Shown here: positions 1 through 10,767 of the stretch, piece by piece
How positions within the stretch are numbered: the stretch's first letter is position 1
Layout of the letters: every line of letters starts with the position of its first letter
NCBI GenBank assembly: GCA_021825585.1
Contig: JAKAGT010000006.1
Span: 124,001 to 188,000, forward strand
Direction: 5' to 3'
DNA length: 64,000 nt
From: Bacteroidota bacterium
Lineage (GTDB): Bacteria; Bacteroidota; Ignavibacteria; Kryptoniales; JAKASW01
Translations under genes and position numbers: made by a program
The notes under the pieces: model-generated
The model's input: the letters and a program-made list of their open reading frames with translations, nothing else
Told to the model about the DNA's origin: nothing
The model's database searches: none

Positions 1-471
1 TTCTCTGAAGAGCCTGCCATGTTCGTCGAGCGTTCACTGACGCCTGCCAAGGTGACGAAGGTCACAGTTGATCTGGCCGGCCGAAAGGCGCAAGTATGGG
101 TTGATAACAACCAGGAATCGATTGCCATCGGGAAAGAGGGCATCAACGTCAAGCTGGCATCGAGGCTGACGGGATTCGACATAGACCTCATGCGCGAAGG
201 CGTCGCCCCGGAATCGAAGGGTCAGGGACGGGAGAAGCAGGAAGCCGAGGAGTACGATATAGATCTGTCAGAATTCAAGGAAGAGCTCGGCGAAGAACTT
301 CTGACAAAGTTTCTCGATGCCGGTTACCTCACCGCAAGGAACGTATTGGATGCTACGGAAGATGAGATAAGATCCGACGTCGACATTCCGGTAGAAGAAG
401 TGCAGAGATTCAAAGAAATGATGCGGAAAGAACTCGAAGAGGAACCTGAAAACGAATCGCAAGATGAATAG
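1..471 (+). CDS. nusA: Transcription termination/antitermination factor NusA, C-terminal part (5' truncated by window edge)
   Basis: Open from base 1 (FSEEPAMFVERSLTPAKVTKV...); KH-like IAIGKEGINVKLASRLTGFDIDL; located directly before infB. Confidence 0.93.
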   Translation, partial: FSEEPAMFVERSLTPAKVTKVTVDLAGRKAQVWVDNNQESIAIGKEGINVKLASRLTGFDIDLMREGVAPESKGQGREKQEAEEYDIDLSEFKEELGEELLTKFLDAGYLTARNVLDATEDEIRSDVDIPVEEVQRFKEMMRKELEEEPENESQDE

Positions 472-496
472 GTCCTAAAGAAAGGCTACCCTCAGC

Positions 497-3370
497 ATGG
501 CTGAAACTGCAACTAAGAAAAAACTCGTGACAAAAGTCGCCTCTGAATTTCAGGTCTCTGCAGACCAGATAGTGGACTTTTTGAAGAGCAAAGGGCATGA
601 TAAAGTGAAGCGTACGTCCTCGGTTGACGAGCATATGTATGCCGAGCTTTCCGCGCACTTCAAGAAGGAGTTGGACCAGGTAGGGAAGCGCCAGAAGATC
701 AAAGAGCAACTGAGCGAGAAGCAGGAAGAGAAAGTTGTAGTAAAGAAGCTCGTCGACACCGTCACAGTTGAAAAACAGCCGGTTGTCGAGTCGAAGTTAG
801 AGACACCGCCGGTTTCGGGGATCGTGGGTCACGGGGAAGGAACAAGCCGGAAGGAAACTGAGGCACCTGTGGCCGAGACTCAGGTCGCCGGAGGGGAGAT
901 CGAGACCGCAGAGCACGCGGAAATCACGACTCCCACTGAAGAACAGCCCGAAATCGGTGTTGGACCGACAACCATAGAGGCTCACGAAGCAAGTGTGCCT
1001 CTTCAGGAAATGCCAGCCGCGAGGGAGCCCGACCTCAAGCCGGTGGAAGCGCGCGCAGGGGGGGAAGCGGCCAAGACGGAAATTCCCGCTGCTCAACCCG
1101 AGATTAAGGAAGAGAAGATCACCGCGCCGAAAACTGCCGAGACTGTTGCGAAGACTGCCGTACAGGAGCCGCCTCCCAAGGAGGAAAAAGGACTCAAGAT
1201 CCGGGGAAGAATAGATCTTCAGACGGGTCAGAGAATAACCGAAGAGGAGATGCGCCTGCGGAAGGAACTGGAAGAGGCTCAGAAGAAAACGAAAGAGGCC
1301 GCGGCTCAACTTGAAACCGAGACTCAGGCTCATAAGAAGAAGAAGAAGAAGAGAAAGAAGATACGCGAAGAGAGTACCACTCCGGAAACCCCGGCGGTGG
1401 CCCCGGTAGTGTCCGATGAAGACCTCAAAAAACGCAAGAAGAAGAAGGGAAAACATCCTGACGTGGACCAGGCGGAAGTTGAACTGGCGTTCCAGCGCAC
1501 GATGGCGAACCTGGAGGACGGCGGAGAGAGCGACCGTGCTGCGCTTCGCAAGAAGAAAAGAAAAGAGAAATTTGAGGCCCAGCAGCGTGAGATAGAAAAA
1601 CAGGAAAGCGAGAAACGCAAGCTGAAACTCACGGAATTCGTTTCGGTCGGAGAACTGGCGAAGCTGATGAGTGTGGATGTCGCCGAGGTGATCTCCAAAT
1701 GTATTTCGTTCGGACTCATGGTTTCGATAAACCAGAGACTTGACCTGGAAACGATCACGCTTCTGGCTGACGATTTCGGCTACGAAGTCGAATTGCAAGA
1801 AGAGTACACGGACGAAGTACTGGAAGACAAGCCGGATCCGCTGGAGACCCTGAAGCCGCGTCCGCCGGTCGTGACAATTATGGGACATGTCGACCACGGA
1901 AAGACTTCGCTTCTGGATTTCATCAGGCAGGCAAATGTCGTAGCCGGAGAGGCAGGCGGTATAACACAGCACATCGGTGCATATCAGGTTAAGCTCCCCA
2001 ACCGGAAGCAGATAACGTTTCTCGACACCCCCGGTCACGAGGCATTTACCGCGATGCGCGCCAGAGGAGCCCAGGCAACCGATATCGTCATCCTCGTCGT
2101 GGCAGCGGACGACAACGTCATGCCGCAGACCATCGAGGCTATAAACCATGCTCGTGCTGCTAACGTCCCAATGATCGTTGCAATAAACAAAATTGACAGG
2201 CCGGAGGCGAATCCAGACCGCATACGGAAGCAGCTTGCCGATCAGGGCGTGCTGCTGGAAGAATGGGGCGGCAAAACGCAGTCGGTTGAGATCTCTGCGA
2301 AGAAGGGAACTAACGTAGACCTTCTTCTCGAGAAGGTATTGCTTGAAGCGGAAATTCTCGACCTGCGGACAAATCCTGACAGGCTTGCAAGAGGCGTGGT
2401 CATAGAGTCTACTCTCGACAGAGGCCGAGGAGCAGTTGCTACGGTTCTAGTACAGAAGGGGACCTTGACAGTGGGTGATTCTTTCGTCGCCGGAACCAGC
2501 AGCGGAAAGGTTCGCGCGATGACGGACGAGAGAGGCAACAGGATCGAAGCCGCTTCTCCAGCCATGCCGGTTCAGGTCATAGGTTTTGACGAGCTCCCGT
2601 TTGCAGGCGACATGATTGTATCCGTCGCCAATGAGAAGATGGCGAGAGACATAAGCAACAGGAGAAAGATAATCAAGCGCGAACAGGATATGCGCGGAAC
2701 ACGCCATCACGTCACCCTGGAGGAGCTCTCCAAAGAAATTAAGGAGGGCATGGTCAAGCAGCTCAGCATCGTTGTGAAGGGAGACGTCGACGGTTCCGTG
2801 GAAGCGTTGAGCGACTCGCTTGCGAAACTCTCGAACGATGAAGTGAGGGTCCAGGTTATTCACAAGGGAGTGGGGGCGATATCGGAATCGGATGTCCTTC
2901 TTGCCGCGGCCTCGAACGCGATCATACTCGGTTTCCACGTCAGGCCGAGCTCTGCCGCAAGAAAGCTGGCGGAATCCGAATCGGTAGACATCAAGCTTTA
3001 CAGCATCATTTACGACGCTATCGAGAGCGTACGAAAGGGATTGGAAGGTCTGCTCAGTCCTGAGATTCGCGAGGAAGTCGTCGGGTCCCTTGACGTCAGG
3101 CAAATCTTCAAAGTGCCGAAGTTCGGCACCGTTGCGGGCTGCTATGTGACAAGCGGCAGGATTCAGAGGAGCAACCGGGTCAGACTGGTGCGAGACGGAA
3201 TTGTAGTATTTGAAGGAAGTATTGCTTCCCTGAAAAGGTTCAAGGACGATGTCAGAGAGGTTGAAGACGGCTACGAGTGCGGCGTAAGCCTTGAGAACTT
3301 CAACGACCTCAAATCCGGAGATACGATCGAAGCCTTCACAATAGTTGAGACCCAGCGCACACTCGCGTAG
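497..3370 (+). CDS. infB: Translation initiation factor IF-2, with a long Lys-rich N-terminal extension
   Basis: G-domain motifs [29 protein letters not shown]-terminal IF-2 domains. Confidence 0.98.
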   Translation: MAETATKKKLVTKVASEFQVSADQIVDFLKSKGHDKVKRTSSVDEHMYAELSAHFKKELDQVGKRQKIKEQLSEKQEEKVVVKKLVDTVTVEKQPVVESKLETPPVSGIVGHGEGTSRKETEAPVAETQVAGGEIETAEHAEITTPTEEQPEIGVGPTTIEAHEASVPLQEMPAAREPDLKPVEARAGGEAAKTEIPAAQPEIKEEKITAPKTAETVAKTAVQEPPPKEEKGLKIRGRIDLQTGQRITEEEMRLRKELEEAQKKTKEAAAQLETETQAHKKKKKKRKKIREESTTPETPAVAPVVSDEDLKKRKKKKGKHPDVDQAEVELAFQRTMANLEDGGESDRAALRKKKRKEKFEAQQREIEKQESEKRKLKLTEFVSVGELAKLMSVDVAEVISKCISFGLMVSINQRLDLETITLLADDFGYEVELQEEYTDEVLEDKPDPLETLKPRPPVVTIMGHVDHGKTSLLDFIRQANVVAGEAGGITQHIGAYQVKLPNRKQITFLDTPGHEAFTAMRARGAQATDIVILVVAADDNVMPQTIEAINHARAANVPMIVAINKIDRPEANPDRIRKQLADQGVLLEEWGGKTQSVEISAKKGTNVDLLLEKVLLEAEILDLRTNPDRLARGVVIESTLDRGRGAVATVLVQKGTLTVGDSFVAGTSSGKVRAMTDERGNRIEAASPAMPVQVIGFDELPFAGDMIVSVANEKMARDISNRRKIIKREQDMRGTRHHVTLEELSKEIKEGMVKQLSIVVKGDVDGSVEALSDSLAKLSNDEVRVQVIHKGVGAISESDVLLAAASNAIILGFHVRPSSAARKLAESESVDIKLYSIIYDAIESVRKGLEGLLSPEIREEVVGSLDVRQIFKVPKFGTVAGCYVTSGRIQRSNRVRLVRDGIVVFEGSIASLKRFKDDVREVEDGYECGVSLENFNDLKSGDTIEAFTIVETQRTLA

Positions 3371-3405
3371 GATGGATACTCCCGGGAGAATGGAGAGATA
3401 GCAAT

Positions 3406-3756
3406 ATGTCTGTCAGAACTGAAAAGGTCGGTCATTTGATACAGGAAGAGATCAGCCTGCTGATAGAACGCGACTACCGCACTTCTGAAATGGGTTTTAT
3501 TACAGTCACGAAGGTAACGATGTCACCTGACCTGAGGCTGGCGCGTATCTACGTGAGCATATTCGGAGATACAAAGGTTAAGGAGCGTACTCTCTTTTTG
3601 CTTAATGAGGCAAAGAAGGAAATCCGCCAGTTCATAGGAGCCAAAGTCCGTTTGAAGTTTGTGCCGGAAATCGCTTTCTTTGTCGACGATACGATGGATT
3701 ATGTCGCGAATATTGAGGAACTGCTGAAGAAGACGCATAGAAACGATGACAACTGA
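3406..3756 (+). CDS. rbfA: Ribosome-binding factor A
   Basis: Size, RbfA-like sequence (RTEKVGHLIQEEISLLIERD), position between infB and truB. Confidence 0.95.
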   Translation: MSVRTEKVGHLIQEEISLLIERDYRTSEMGFITVTKVTMSPDLRLARIYVSIFGDTKVKERTLFLLNEAKKEIRQFIGAKVRLKFVPEIAFFVDDTMDYVANIEELLKKTHRNDDN

Positions 3757-4411
3757 TCGAGGAATGATTATCCCGGTTTATAAACCCAAGGGCCTGACGT
3801 CATTCGAGGTTGTCAGGCGGGTACGCAGAGAGCTCAACCTGAAGAAGATAGGCCATTCGGGGACTCTTGATCCGCTTGCTGAGGGTTTGTTGATTCTCCT
3901 TACAGGGAGCGAGACGAAATCGATGACCGGTTTCCTGAAGCTCGACAAGGAATACCTTGCGACGCTTCGGCTCGGCGTTGTTTCGAAGAGCCATGACCTT
4001 GAGACGGAGCTCGTCGAACGCGCTTCTTCCGTCGAGGATATAACATCGGACCGGATCGATGAGGTTTTGCGGAAGTTCACAGGCAAGATAGAACAGGTCC
4101 CTCCCGACTTCTCTGCGACGTGGGTCAACGGCAAGCGTGCATACAAACTGGCGAGGAAGGGAGTGAAACCGGACCTCAAACCTAAGCTTGTGACCGTAGA
4201 TGAGATTCGAGCAGAAAAGATCGCACTGCCCATGATTCAGCTTCGGATCGTTTGTTCGAGCGGCACCTACGTCAGGAGCCTTGCAAGGGACATAGGCGAG
4301 GAGCTGGGATGCGGCGCGGTACTGACAGATCTGGTGAGAACCCGGATCGGCTCCTACAAGATCGAGGAAGCCGTCAGGATTGAGGAACTAAGGCTGAGGT
4401 ACGTGGCGTGA
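3746..4411 (+). CDS. truB: tRNA pseudouridine(55) synthase TruB
   Basis: YKPKGLTSFEVVRRVRRELNLKKIGHSGTLDPLAEGLL motif; SSGTYVRSLARDIGEELG. Confidence 0.97.
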   Translation: MTTDRGMIIPVYKPKGLTSFEVVRRVRRELNLKKIGHSGTLDPLAEGLLILLTGSETKSMTGFLKLDKEYLATLRLGVVSKSHDLETELVERASSVEDITSDRIDEVLRKFTGKIEQVPPDFSATWVNGKRAYKLARKGVKPDLKPKLVTVDEIRAEKIALPMIQLRIVCSSGTYVRSLARDIGEELGCGAVLTDLVRTRIGSYKIEEAVRIEELRLRYVA

Positions 4412-5349
4412 TTCGATTCTCTCTTGACGACATCGAGTTCAACCAGAAGTCTATTGTGACGGTCGGAACGTTCGACGGACTGCACATTGCACACCAGAGA
4501 ATACTCGGAACGCTTTTGGAAAAGGCGAGCCCGACCGGCAGCAGGAGCGTGCTGATTACCTTCAGGCCCCACCCCCAGGAAGTTCTCGCGAATAGGAAAG
4601 TCGAGATGCTGATGACGGAGGAAGAGCGCGTGCGTAAAATCAGCGAGGTCGGCATAGATGAGATCTGCCTCCTGAACTTCGACAGGGAGTTTTCTCTCGT
4701 GACGGCGGAAGATTTTCTCGTCAAGCTGCTTTATAAAAAAGTTGGCATGCATGAGCTGGTGCTCGGGTTCAATCACAGATTCGGGCATGCCGCCCAGGGC
4801 ACCGTCGATTTCGCGCGCAAGGTGGGAGAGCAGACCGGCTTTAAGGTGGACTATATCGACGCGGTCCTGGTAGGCGGCAAACCGGTGTCCAGCTCGAATA
4901 TCAGGAAACTGTTGAAGGACGGCGACATCGAAACGGCGGGCAAGATGCTCGGCAGGCCGTATTCTCTCGATGGCTCCGTTATTCGGGGCGACGGGAGGGG
5001 AAGGATGCTTGGCTATCCGACCGCGAATCTGAAGCTGGTCGATGACCGCCTTCTGGTTCCCCGGTTCGGCGTCTATGTCGTCGAGGTTCAGGTAGAGGGC
5101 GAGAAGCTGCCCGGGCTGGCGAGCATCGGGGTCCGGCCGACGTTCGAGGACGGCGGAAAAGTCATTGTAGAAGTATGGATTTTAGATTTTGACAAGGACA
5201 TTTATGGAAAGCGGATCGGAGTCTCATTCATTCACCGGCTGCGCGACGAACTAAAGTTCGATTCGGCAGACCAGCTGGTCGCCCAGATGGACCAGGATAA
5301 GAGAATGTTGAATGAGTTCCTGCTGAAAACATTTAACAAAAAAAGATAG
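4408..5349 (+). CDS. ribF: Bifunctional riboflavin kinase/FAD synthetase
   Basis: [45 protein letters not shown]; overlaps truB stop. Confidence 0.96.
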   Translation: MIRFSLDDIEFNQKSIVTVGTFDGLHIAHQRILGTLLEKASPTGSRSVLITFRPHPQEVLANRKVEMLMTEEERVRKISEVGIDEICLLNFDREFSLVTAEDFLVKLLYKKVGMHELVLGFNHRFGHAAQGTVDFARKVGEQTGFKVDYIDAVLVGGKPVSSSNIRKLLKDGDIETAGKMLGRPYSLDGSVIRGDGRGRMLGYPTANLKLVDDRLLVPRFGVYVVEVQVEGEKLPGLASIGVRPTFEDGGKVIVEVWILDFDKDIYGKRIGVSFIHRLRDELKFDSADQLVAQMDQDKRMLNEFLLKTFNKKR

Positions 5350-5360
5350 GAGTTTCAGGA

Positions 5361-5630
5361 ATGCCTTTGACAAAGGAACAAAAACAGGAAATAGTTAAGA
5401 AATACGGGAAGACGGGAAGCGATTCGGGAAGTCCCGAAGTCCAGATAGCGATATTGACGCAGAGAATCAACGAGCTCGCCTCCCATTTTGACACACACAA
5501 GAAAGATATTCATTCACGCACCGGATTGCTGCGTATGGTCGGAAAAAGACGCCGCTTATTGGAATATCTGCAATCGAGGAACATCGACAGGTACAGGAAG
5601 ATTGTCGAGGAATTGCACCTCAGAAAGTAA
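5361..5630 (+). CDS. rpsO: 30S ribosomal protein S15
   Basis: 89 aa, [48 protein letters not shown]. Confidence 0.98.
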   Translation: MPLTKEQKQEIVKKYGKTGSDSGSPEVQIAILTQRINELASHFDTHKKDIHSRTGLLRMVGKRRRLLEYLQSRNIDRYRKIVEELHLRK

Positions 5631-5647
5631 AACACAAAGGAAGAATA

Positions 5648-7819
5648 ATGGAAGGATACGTATCTAAGGAAATCGAAATCGGCGGCAGAAAGCTTTCGCT
5701 TGAAACTGGTCGATTTGCCAAACAGGCAAGCGGCGCCGTCATGGTGCGGTATGCCGACACACTTGTTTTAGCGACAGTAGTTGCAGCCGAGGATGCGGTC
5801 GAAGGAACTGATTTCCTCCCGCTGTCGGTTGAGTATCGCGAGAAAACAGCAGCTGCCGGCAAGTTCCCGGGCGGCTTTATAAAACGCGAAGGAAGACCCA
5901 ATGAAAAGGAGATTCTTTCGGCCAGGTTGATAGACAGACCCATTCGTCCTCTTTTCCCGAAAGGGTGGAGATATGAGACGCAGGTCGTCGCAACGGTTTT
6001 CTCGTTCGATGGAGAAAACGACAGTGACATCCTGGGCGCTATCGGCGCCTCCGCTGCTCTGACGGTGTCAGATATACCGTTCGACGGTCCCATAGCAGAA
6101 GTCAGAGTGGGACGATTGGACGGGCAGTATGTCGTCAATCCTCCCCTATCGCAACTTGAGAAATGCGACATGGACCTGACCGTTGCAGGTACGGAAGATT
6201 CCATAGTGATGGTTGAGGGTGAATCGAAGGAAATTTCAGAATCAGACATGATAGGCGCGCTTGAATTTGCCCACAAGTATATCAAGGAAATCGTCGCGCT
6301 GCAGAAGGAATTTGCCTCGCTCGTGGACAGGAAGAAGAGGGAAATAAAGAAAGAGGACGTGAACGAAGCGCTCGTGGGAGATGTGAAGTCCCTTGCCGGC
6401 GCGCGCATAAGCGAACTCAACAGGTCGATCTTGAAAAAAGCGGACCGGAGCGAGCGTACGAAGAAGATGAAGGAAGACGTACTGCTTGCGCTCGCAGAAA
6501 AGTATCCCGACCAGGAAGCGGCGATAGAGAACATCCTTCACGACATCGAGCGCGACGATATGCGCCAGATGATCCTGAAAGAAGGACGCAGACTCGACGG
6601 CAGAGGCGTCAGGGATGTCCGGCCGATCATCTGCGAGATCGGACTTCTCCCGCGCACCCACGGGTCGTCGCTTTTCACGAGGGGCGAGACACAGAGTCTT
6701 ACTTCGGTTACTCTCGGCACTAAACTCGACGAACAGACCATCGACGGCCTGCTTCCCGAATCGACCAAGAGGTTCATGCTCCATTACAATTTCCCCAGTT
6801 ACAGTGTCGGTGAGGTCGGCAGGATGAGCGGCCCCGGCAGAAGAGAGATCGGCCACGGCAACCTTGCCGAGCGGGCTTTGAAGAGCCTCGTGCCCGGGGA
6901 AAAGGAATTCCCTTACACCGTCAGGATAGTCTCCGACATACTCGAGTCGAACGGTTCTTCTTCGATGGCAACAGTGTGCGCCGGCTCACTTGCACTGATG
7001 GATGCGGGAGTTCCGATAGCGAAGTCTGTGGCGGGAATCGCCATGGGCCTTATCAAAGAAGGTAACGATGTAGCCGTCCTGACAGACATCCTTGGCAACG
7101 AGGATCACCTCGGCGACATGGATTTCAAAGTAGCCGGCACAAGAGGCGGAATTACCGCCTTCCAGATGGACATAAAAATAAAGGGCATCTCGTTTGAGAT
7201 TATGACTCGTGCCCTCGAACAGGCGAAAGAAGGGCGCGCTCATATCCTGGGAATAATGGAACAGTCGATTTCGGAACCCAGGAAAGAGCTTTCCCAGTTT
7301 GCGCCCCGAATGACATCTATGAAGATTCCTGTCGACATGATCGGTGCGGTAATCGGACCCGGCGGCAAGGTTATTAAGAACATCGTTCAACAAACCGGCG
7401 CTGAAGTCAACATCGAAGACGACGGCTCTGTCGTGATCGCCGCGGTTTCCGCAGAGTCAAGCGATAAAGCGAGGGAAATGATCGAACGCCTCGTCGAAAT
7501 GCCTGAGGTCGGTAAGGTCTACAAGGGAACAGTCAAGCGCCTCATGGATTTCGGTGCCTTCGTCGAGTTTTTGCCCGGCAAAGAGGGACTCCTTCACATC
7601 TCTCAAATCGATCATAGGCGGGTCAACAAGGTCGAGGACGTGTTCAAGGTCGGCGACGAAGTCGAAGTGAAGCTCATGGAAGTCGACGACATGGGAAGAT
7701 ATAACCTGAGCAGGAAGGTGTTGATTGAAAATCCGAATCCTGGTGCACAGGAAGAGGTGATGCCTTCACAACATCATCATGGCGGCGACAGGTCAAGGAA
7801 GGGTGGTTACCGCAGGTGA
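5648..7819 (+). CDS. pnp: Polyribonucleotide nucleotidyltransferase
   Basis: 723 aa; two RNase PH domains, KH (GAVIGPGGKVIKNI) and S1 (GTVKRLMDFGAFVEFLPGKEGLLHISQI) domains. Confidence 0.98.
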   Translation: MEGYVSKEIEIGGRKLSLETGRFAKQASGAVMVRYADTLVLATVVAAEDAVEGTDFLPLSVEYREKTAAAGKFPGGFIKREGRPNEKEILSARLIDRPIRPLFPKGWRYETQVVATVFSFDGENDSDILGAIGASAALTVSDIPFDGPIAEVRVGRLDGQYVVNPPLSQLEKCDMDLTVAGTEDSIVMVEGESKEISESDMIGALEFAHKYIKEIVALQKEFASLVDRKKREIKKEDVNEALVGDVKSLAGARISELNRSILKKADRSERTKKMKEDVLLALAEKYPDQEAAIENILHDIERDDMRQMILKEGRRLDGRGVRDVRPIICEIGLLPRTHGSSLFTRGETQSLTSVTLGTKLDEQTIDGLLPESTKRFMLHYNFPSYSVGEVGRMSGPGRREIGHGNLAERALKSLVPGEKEFPYTVRIVSDILESNGSSSMATVCAGSLALMDAGVPIAKSVAGIAMGLIKEGNDVAVLTDILGNEDHLGDMDFKVAGTRGGITAFQMDIKIKGISFEIMTRALEQAKEGRAHILGIMEQSISEPRKELSQFAPRMTSMKIPVDMIGAVIGPGGKVIKNIVQQTGAEVNIEDDGSVVIAAVSAESSDKAREMIERLVEMPEVGKVYKGTVKRLMDFGAFVEFLPGKEGLLHISQIDHRRVNKVEDVFKVGDEVEVKLMEVDDMGRYNLSRKVLIENPNPGAQEEVMPSQHHHGGDRSRKGGYRR

Positions 7820-7847
7820 TCCCCGGCCGTTGCGGTGACTGATATTT

Positions 7848-7904
7848 CGTAGCATTCCCCTTGCTCTTACGGGCAAAGGGGGGTGTTATCGGAATAACGC
7901 TACG
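7848..7904. other. Compact inverted-repeat element folding as a three-way junction (candidate structured RNA 3'UTR, REP/MITE-like repeat, or complex terminator)
   Basis: P1 CGTAGC(7848-7853)/GCTACG(7899-7904); P2 TTCCCCTTGC(7855-7864)/GCAAAGGGGGG(7873-7883) with one bulged A and terminal G-T pairs; P3 GTTAT-CGGA-ATAAC(7885-7898). Confidence 0.6.
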
Positions 7905-7953
7905 GCGAGATTTGGTGTTGTTTTTTCCGAGTTTGTTTTTTATGTTTTTGCGC

Positions 7954-8037
7954 GCCGAAGTGGTGGAATTGGTAGACACACTGTCTTGAGGGGGCAGGGC
8001 CCGAAAGGGCGTGCGGGTTCGAGTCCCGCCTTCGGCA
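7954..8037 (+). tRNA. tRNA-Leu (anticodon GAG); CCA not encoded
   Basis: Acceptor GCCGAAG/CTTCGGC; anticodon stem CTGTC/GGCAG with loop TTGAGGG; long variable arm; T-arm GCGGGTTCGAGTCCCGC. Confidence 0.95.
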
Positions 8038-8142
8038 CATTTGACCTAGGCTTGCTGCGCTGTGCGGAGGGGTATTTAATTTGAACTGATTGACTCTTAA
8101 AGATGTTCGCTATCATGCCGATAGTGCGATCGAGGAGTACAC

Positions 8143-8664
8143 ATGGGAACCGGACAGATGTTGCTTACAGTGGGGGCTATAATTCTTCTGGGTACGATAA
8201 TCCTGAGCACCAACAGGAGCCTGAATGATAACGACGAAATCCTTCTAAAAACGAACTTTGGGCTGGAGGAGGTCTCGCTCGCGACCTCGGTCATGGAAGA
8301 GGCGCAAGACAAAGCCTTTGACCAGCAAACGATCGCAGGGGCGGTCACATCGCTGAGTCAACTGACCCCACCCGGTTCGTTAGGCCAGGAGAATGGTGAT
8401 TCTTCCGACCTTGACGATTTCGATGATTACAACGGGCTAAATAATAACGGATTGACGCAGATCGACACCATGAAAGTGGACACGCTGATCATGGCGATTT
8501 ATTATGTAAGGACCAGGGTCTGTTATGTCGATATAGGGGATCTCAACGGGTCTTCACCTACTCCGACCTGGAGCAAGCGACTTGACGTTTCGGTCTGGAA
8601 CAAATACGATCCCGGCGACACGGTAAAGATGTCCACGATTTTCAGCTACTGGTATTTCAGGTGA
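8143..8664 (+). CDS. Membrane-anchored (pseudopilin-like?) hypothetical protein
   Basis: Single N-terminal hydrophobic helix (MGTGQMLLTVGAIILLGTIILS) then a polar extracytoplasmic-type domain. Confidence 0.6.
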   Translation: MGTGQMLLTVGAIILLGTIILSTNRSLNDNDEILLKTNFGLEEVSLATSVMEEAQDKAFDQQTIAGAVTSLSQLTPPGSLGQENGDSSDLDDFDDYNGLNNNGLTQIDTMKVDTLIMAIYYVRTRVCYVDIGDLNGSSPTPTWSKRLDVSVWNKYDPGDTVKMSTIFSYWYFR

Positions 8665-8673
8665 GGTGATCCT

Positions 8674-9282
8674 ATGGGTAGTTCTACTTTACTCGACATA
8701 ATCGGCTCGATGGTTATCGGGAGCCTACTTCTCCTGGTTGCCCTCAAAATGGACGAACGAGCGACGGCCAACACTTATCAGTCTGAGGAAAACCTGACGG
8801 TGCAGCAGAACCTGACTTCCCTGATACAGAATCTCGAATGGGATTTCAGGAAATTAGGTTATTGTAAGAATCCTGCGCTCACGACGGATCCCAGCGATTA
8901 CATCTTAAACGGGGATACTAACAGCATAACGTTTGTAGGGGATCTGGAGAATGCCGGCAAGCTCGACACCGTCACGTGGTTTCTGGGAGGCCCCGTTCCG
9001 GGTTGTCCTAATCCGAACGTTCGGATGCTTTATCGAAAAGTCGATAACGGTCCGGATGTGGGCTCCAACCTGGGGGTAACTGAATTCTCCATGGAATACT
9101 TCGATACGTTCGGACAACCGATACATACGCCATATATAGGTGGCACGCTACCGAGTCCCCAGTTAATTCAGCTTACTGTTGAAGTCGAGCCTACTTCTGA
9201 ATACGGCGATACAACCTATGGTCATATGTTCGCGCTCTGGAGGCAAACAAGACTGGTGTCCAGGAATCTGCGAAACAGATAG
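8674..9282 (+). CDS. Membrane-anchored (pseudopilin-like?) hypothetical protein
   Basis: MGSSTLLDIIGSMVIGSLLLLVALKMDERA N-terminal helix; starts 9 nt after the previous gene. Confidence 0.6.
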   Translation: MGSSTLLDIIGSMVIGSLLLLVALKMDERATANTYQSEENLTVQQNLTSLIQNLEWDFRKLGYCKNPALTTDPSDYILNGDTNSITFVGDLENAGKLDTVTWFLGGPVPGCPNPNVRMLYRKVDNGPDVGSNLGVTEFSMEYFDTFGQPIHTPYIGGTLPSPQLIQLTVEVEPTSEYGDTTYGHMFALWRQTRLVSRNLRNR

Positions 9283-9292
9283 GAGGTGTGCG

Positions 9293-10636
9293 ATGGTCGG
9301 CAAAGGAACTCTTTTGATAATTCTCGGTTTCAGTCTGATTTTCGGACTCGCAAGTCAGTACTGGAATCGAACGAGCACGGAAGCAACGGAGAATTTTGTG
9401 GACTATTACGATTCAACTGCGGCTCACAACATCGCCGTGAGTGCAGCAAACATTGCGGCCGATTCGATCTTCCACGATCCTTCAAACACCCATCTTAATT
9501 GGTCGGGGTCGTTCTCGGGAGGGACATACTCGTTCAGTTCAGAATGGAATGTGGTCGACGGAGACAGTGATGTCCTCGTTACCGCAATCGGTACGTATCC
9601 GGCGATGTATGGGAACATTGTCGATACAGTTCAGGTTCTGCTGAGCCCGTGTCCGTTCGACCGGTACGCATTCTTCTCGAACGATGAGAATAGTACATAC
9701 TGGATTACCGGTGATACTTTGACGGGCCCGCTCCATACGAACGGCACGCTGTACGTTTCGGGCGTTCCTGTGATAAAGGGGAGCGCTACTTCGCTAAACG
9801 GGACAGACCCCGCCAAGCTCCCGGACACGAACGGGGACACGCTGAAATGCACGAGCTATCAGTCCGGAGTCAATATCCCGATACCGTCAAGTCTCACCGC
9901 GACCGAGAATGCAGCCTCGAAAGTTTTCTCAAACACCGATACGTACAGCAGAGACACTTACGATGTGTATTTGACTTTTAATGCCGACGGAACTGTAACG
10001 TATCACACCACAACCGTCACCTATCCGGTCGTATCAGGAAGACGAAGGAAAACGACCGTGACTACGCAGGATTCCACTGTTGCGGTCAGCACCTTCGCCC
10101 CCAGCGGCGTCGCGCTGGTCGTGAACGGGGATGTTCACGTGCAGGGGGTGCTGGACGGAGAAATCACCGTGGCTGCGGAGCAAGGCGTCGGCAGCAGTTC
10201 CACTAATTGGGGGGCTATCTCGCTTCCCAATTACATCACTCCTCCCGTAAAGAACGGGAATGTCCTGATTGATGGGAGCATAACTTACAAGAACAATCCG
10301 CAGAACGGACCAAGTACAGATATGTTAGGGCTGGTTGCCGATAACAGCGTAATGTTAACGACACAATCCACGCAGAATATGACGATAGACGGGGCGATCT
10401 TCGCGAAATCGGGCGAATTTCTCTATCAAAACTACAATGGCGGCAGTCCCATGGGGTACCTCGATCTTTACGGCGCAATTACCAACAACATTCGTGGTGC
10501 TGTAGGCACTTTTTCGGGGCACACATTACAGACCGGCTACAACAAGGATTACGTTTATGACAGCCGTTTCGCTACTACCGCCCCACCTTTCTTCCCGACA
10601 ACGGGGCAGTTCCAGATTCTTGCGTGGAGAGAGTAA
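9293..10636 (+). CDS. Membrane-anchored hypothetical protein, possibly DUF4900-like
   Basis: In-frame ATG at 9293 preceded by AGGAGGTG (9281-9288), overlapping the previous stop; N-terminal TM (MVGKGTLLIILGFSLIFGLAS); repetitive G/N-rich C-terminal part. Confidence 0.6.
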   Translation: MVGKGTLLIILGFSLIFGLASQYWNRTSTEATENFVDYYDSTAAHNIAVSAANIAADSIFHDPSNTHLNWSGSFSGGTYSFSSEWNVVDGDSDVLVTAIGTYPAMYGNIVDTVQVLLSPCPFDRYAFFSNDENSTYWITGDTLTGPLHTNGTLYVSGVPVIKGSATSLNGTDPAKLPDTNGDTLKCTSYQSGVNIPIPSSLTATENAASKVFSNTDTYSRDTYDVYLTFNADGTVTYHTTTVTYPVVSGRRRKTTVTTQDSTVAVSTFAPSGVALVVNGDVHVQGVLDGEITVAAEQGVGSSSTNWGAISLPNYITPPVKNGNVLIDGSITYKNNPQNGPSTDMLGLVADNSVMLTTQSTQNMTIDGAIFAKSGEFLYQNYNGGSPMGYLDLYGAITNNIRGAVGTFSGHTLQTGYNKDYVYDSRFATTAPPFFPTTGQFQILAWRE

Positions 10637-10716
10637 TCGTTACGGTCGTGGAGCTGGAACATGGGGTGGCCGGGGTATGGATTTATTTTCGTGGATTAAT
10701 TGTTAATGTTATCATG

Positions 10717-10745
10717 TTGACAAAAATGGAACGTTGAGTTAATAT
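10717..10745 (+). promoter_or_regulatory. Sigma70-like promoter upstream of the orphan HTH gene
   Basis: TTGACA (10717-10722), 17-nt spacer, TAATAT (10740-10745). Confidence 0.5.
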
Positions 10746-10767
10746 GTAAAAAAAAGGAGTATGTGCC

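Noticed and set aside
797-2149. 450-aa minus-strand ORF antisense to infB
   Set aside because: Lies entirely opposite a certain gene; low-complexity Leu/Phe-rich translation produced by the Lys/Glu-rich sense strand
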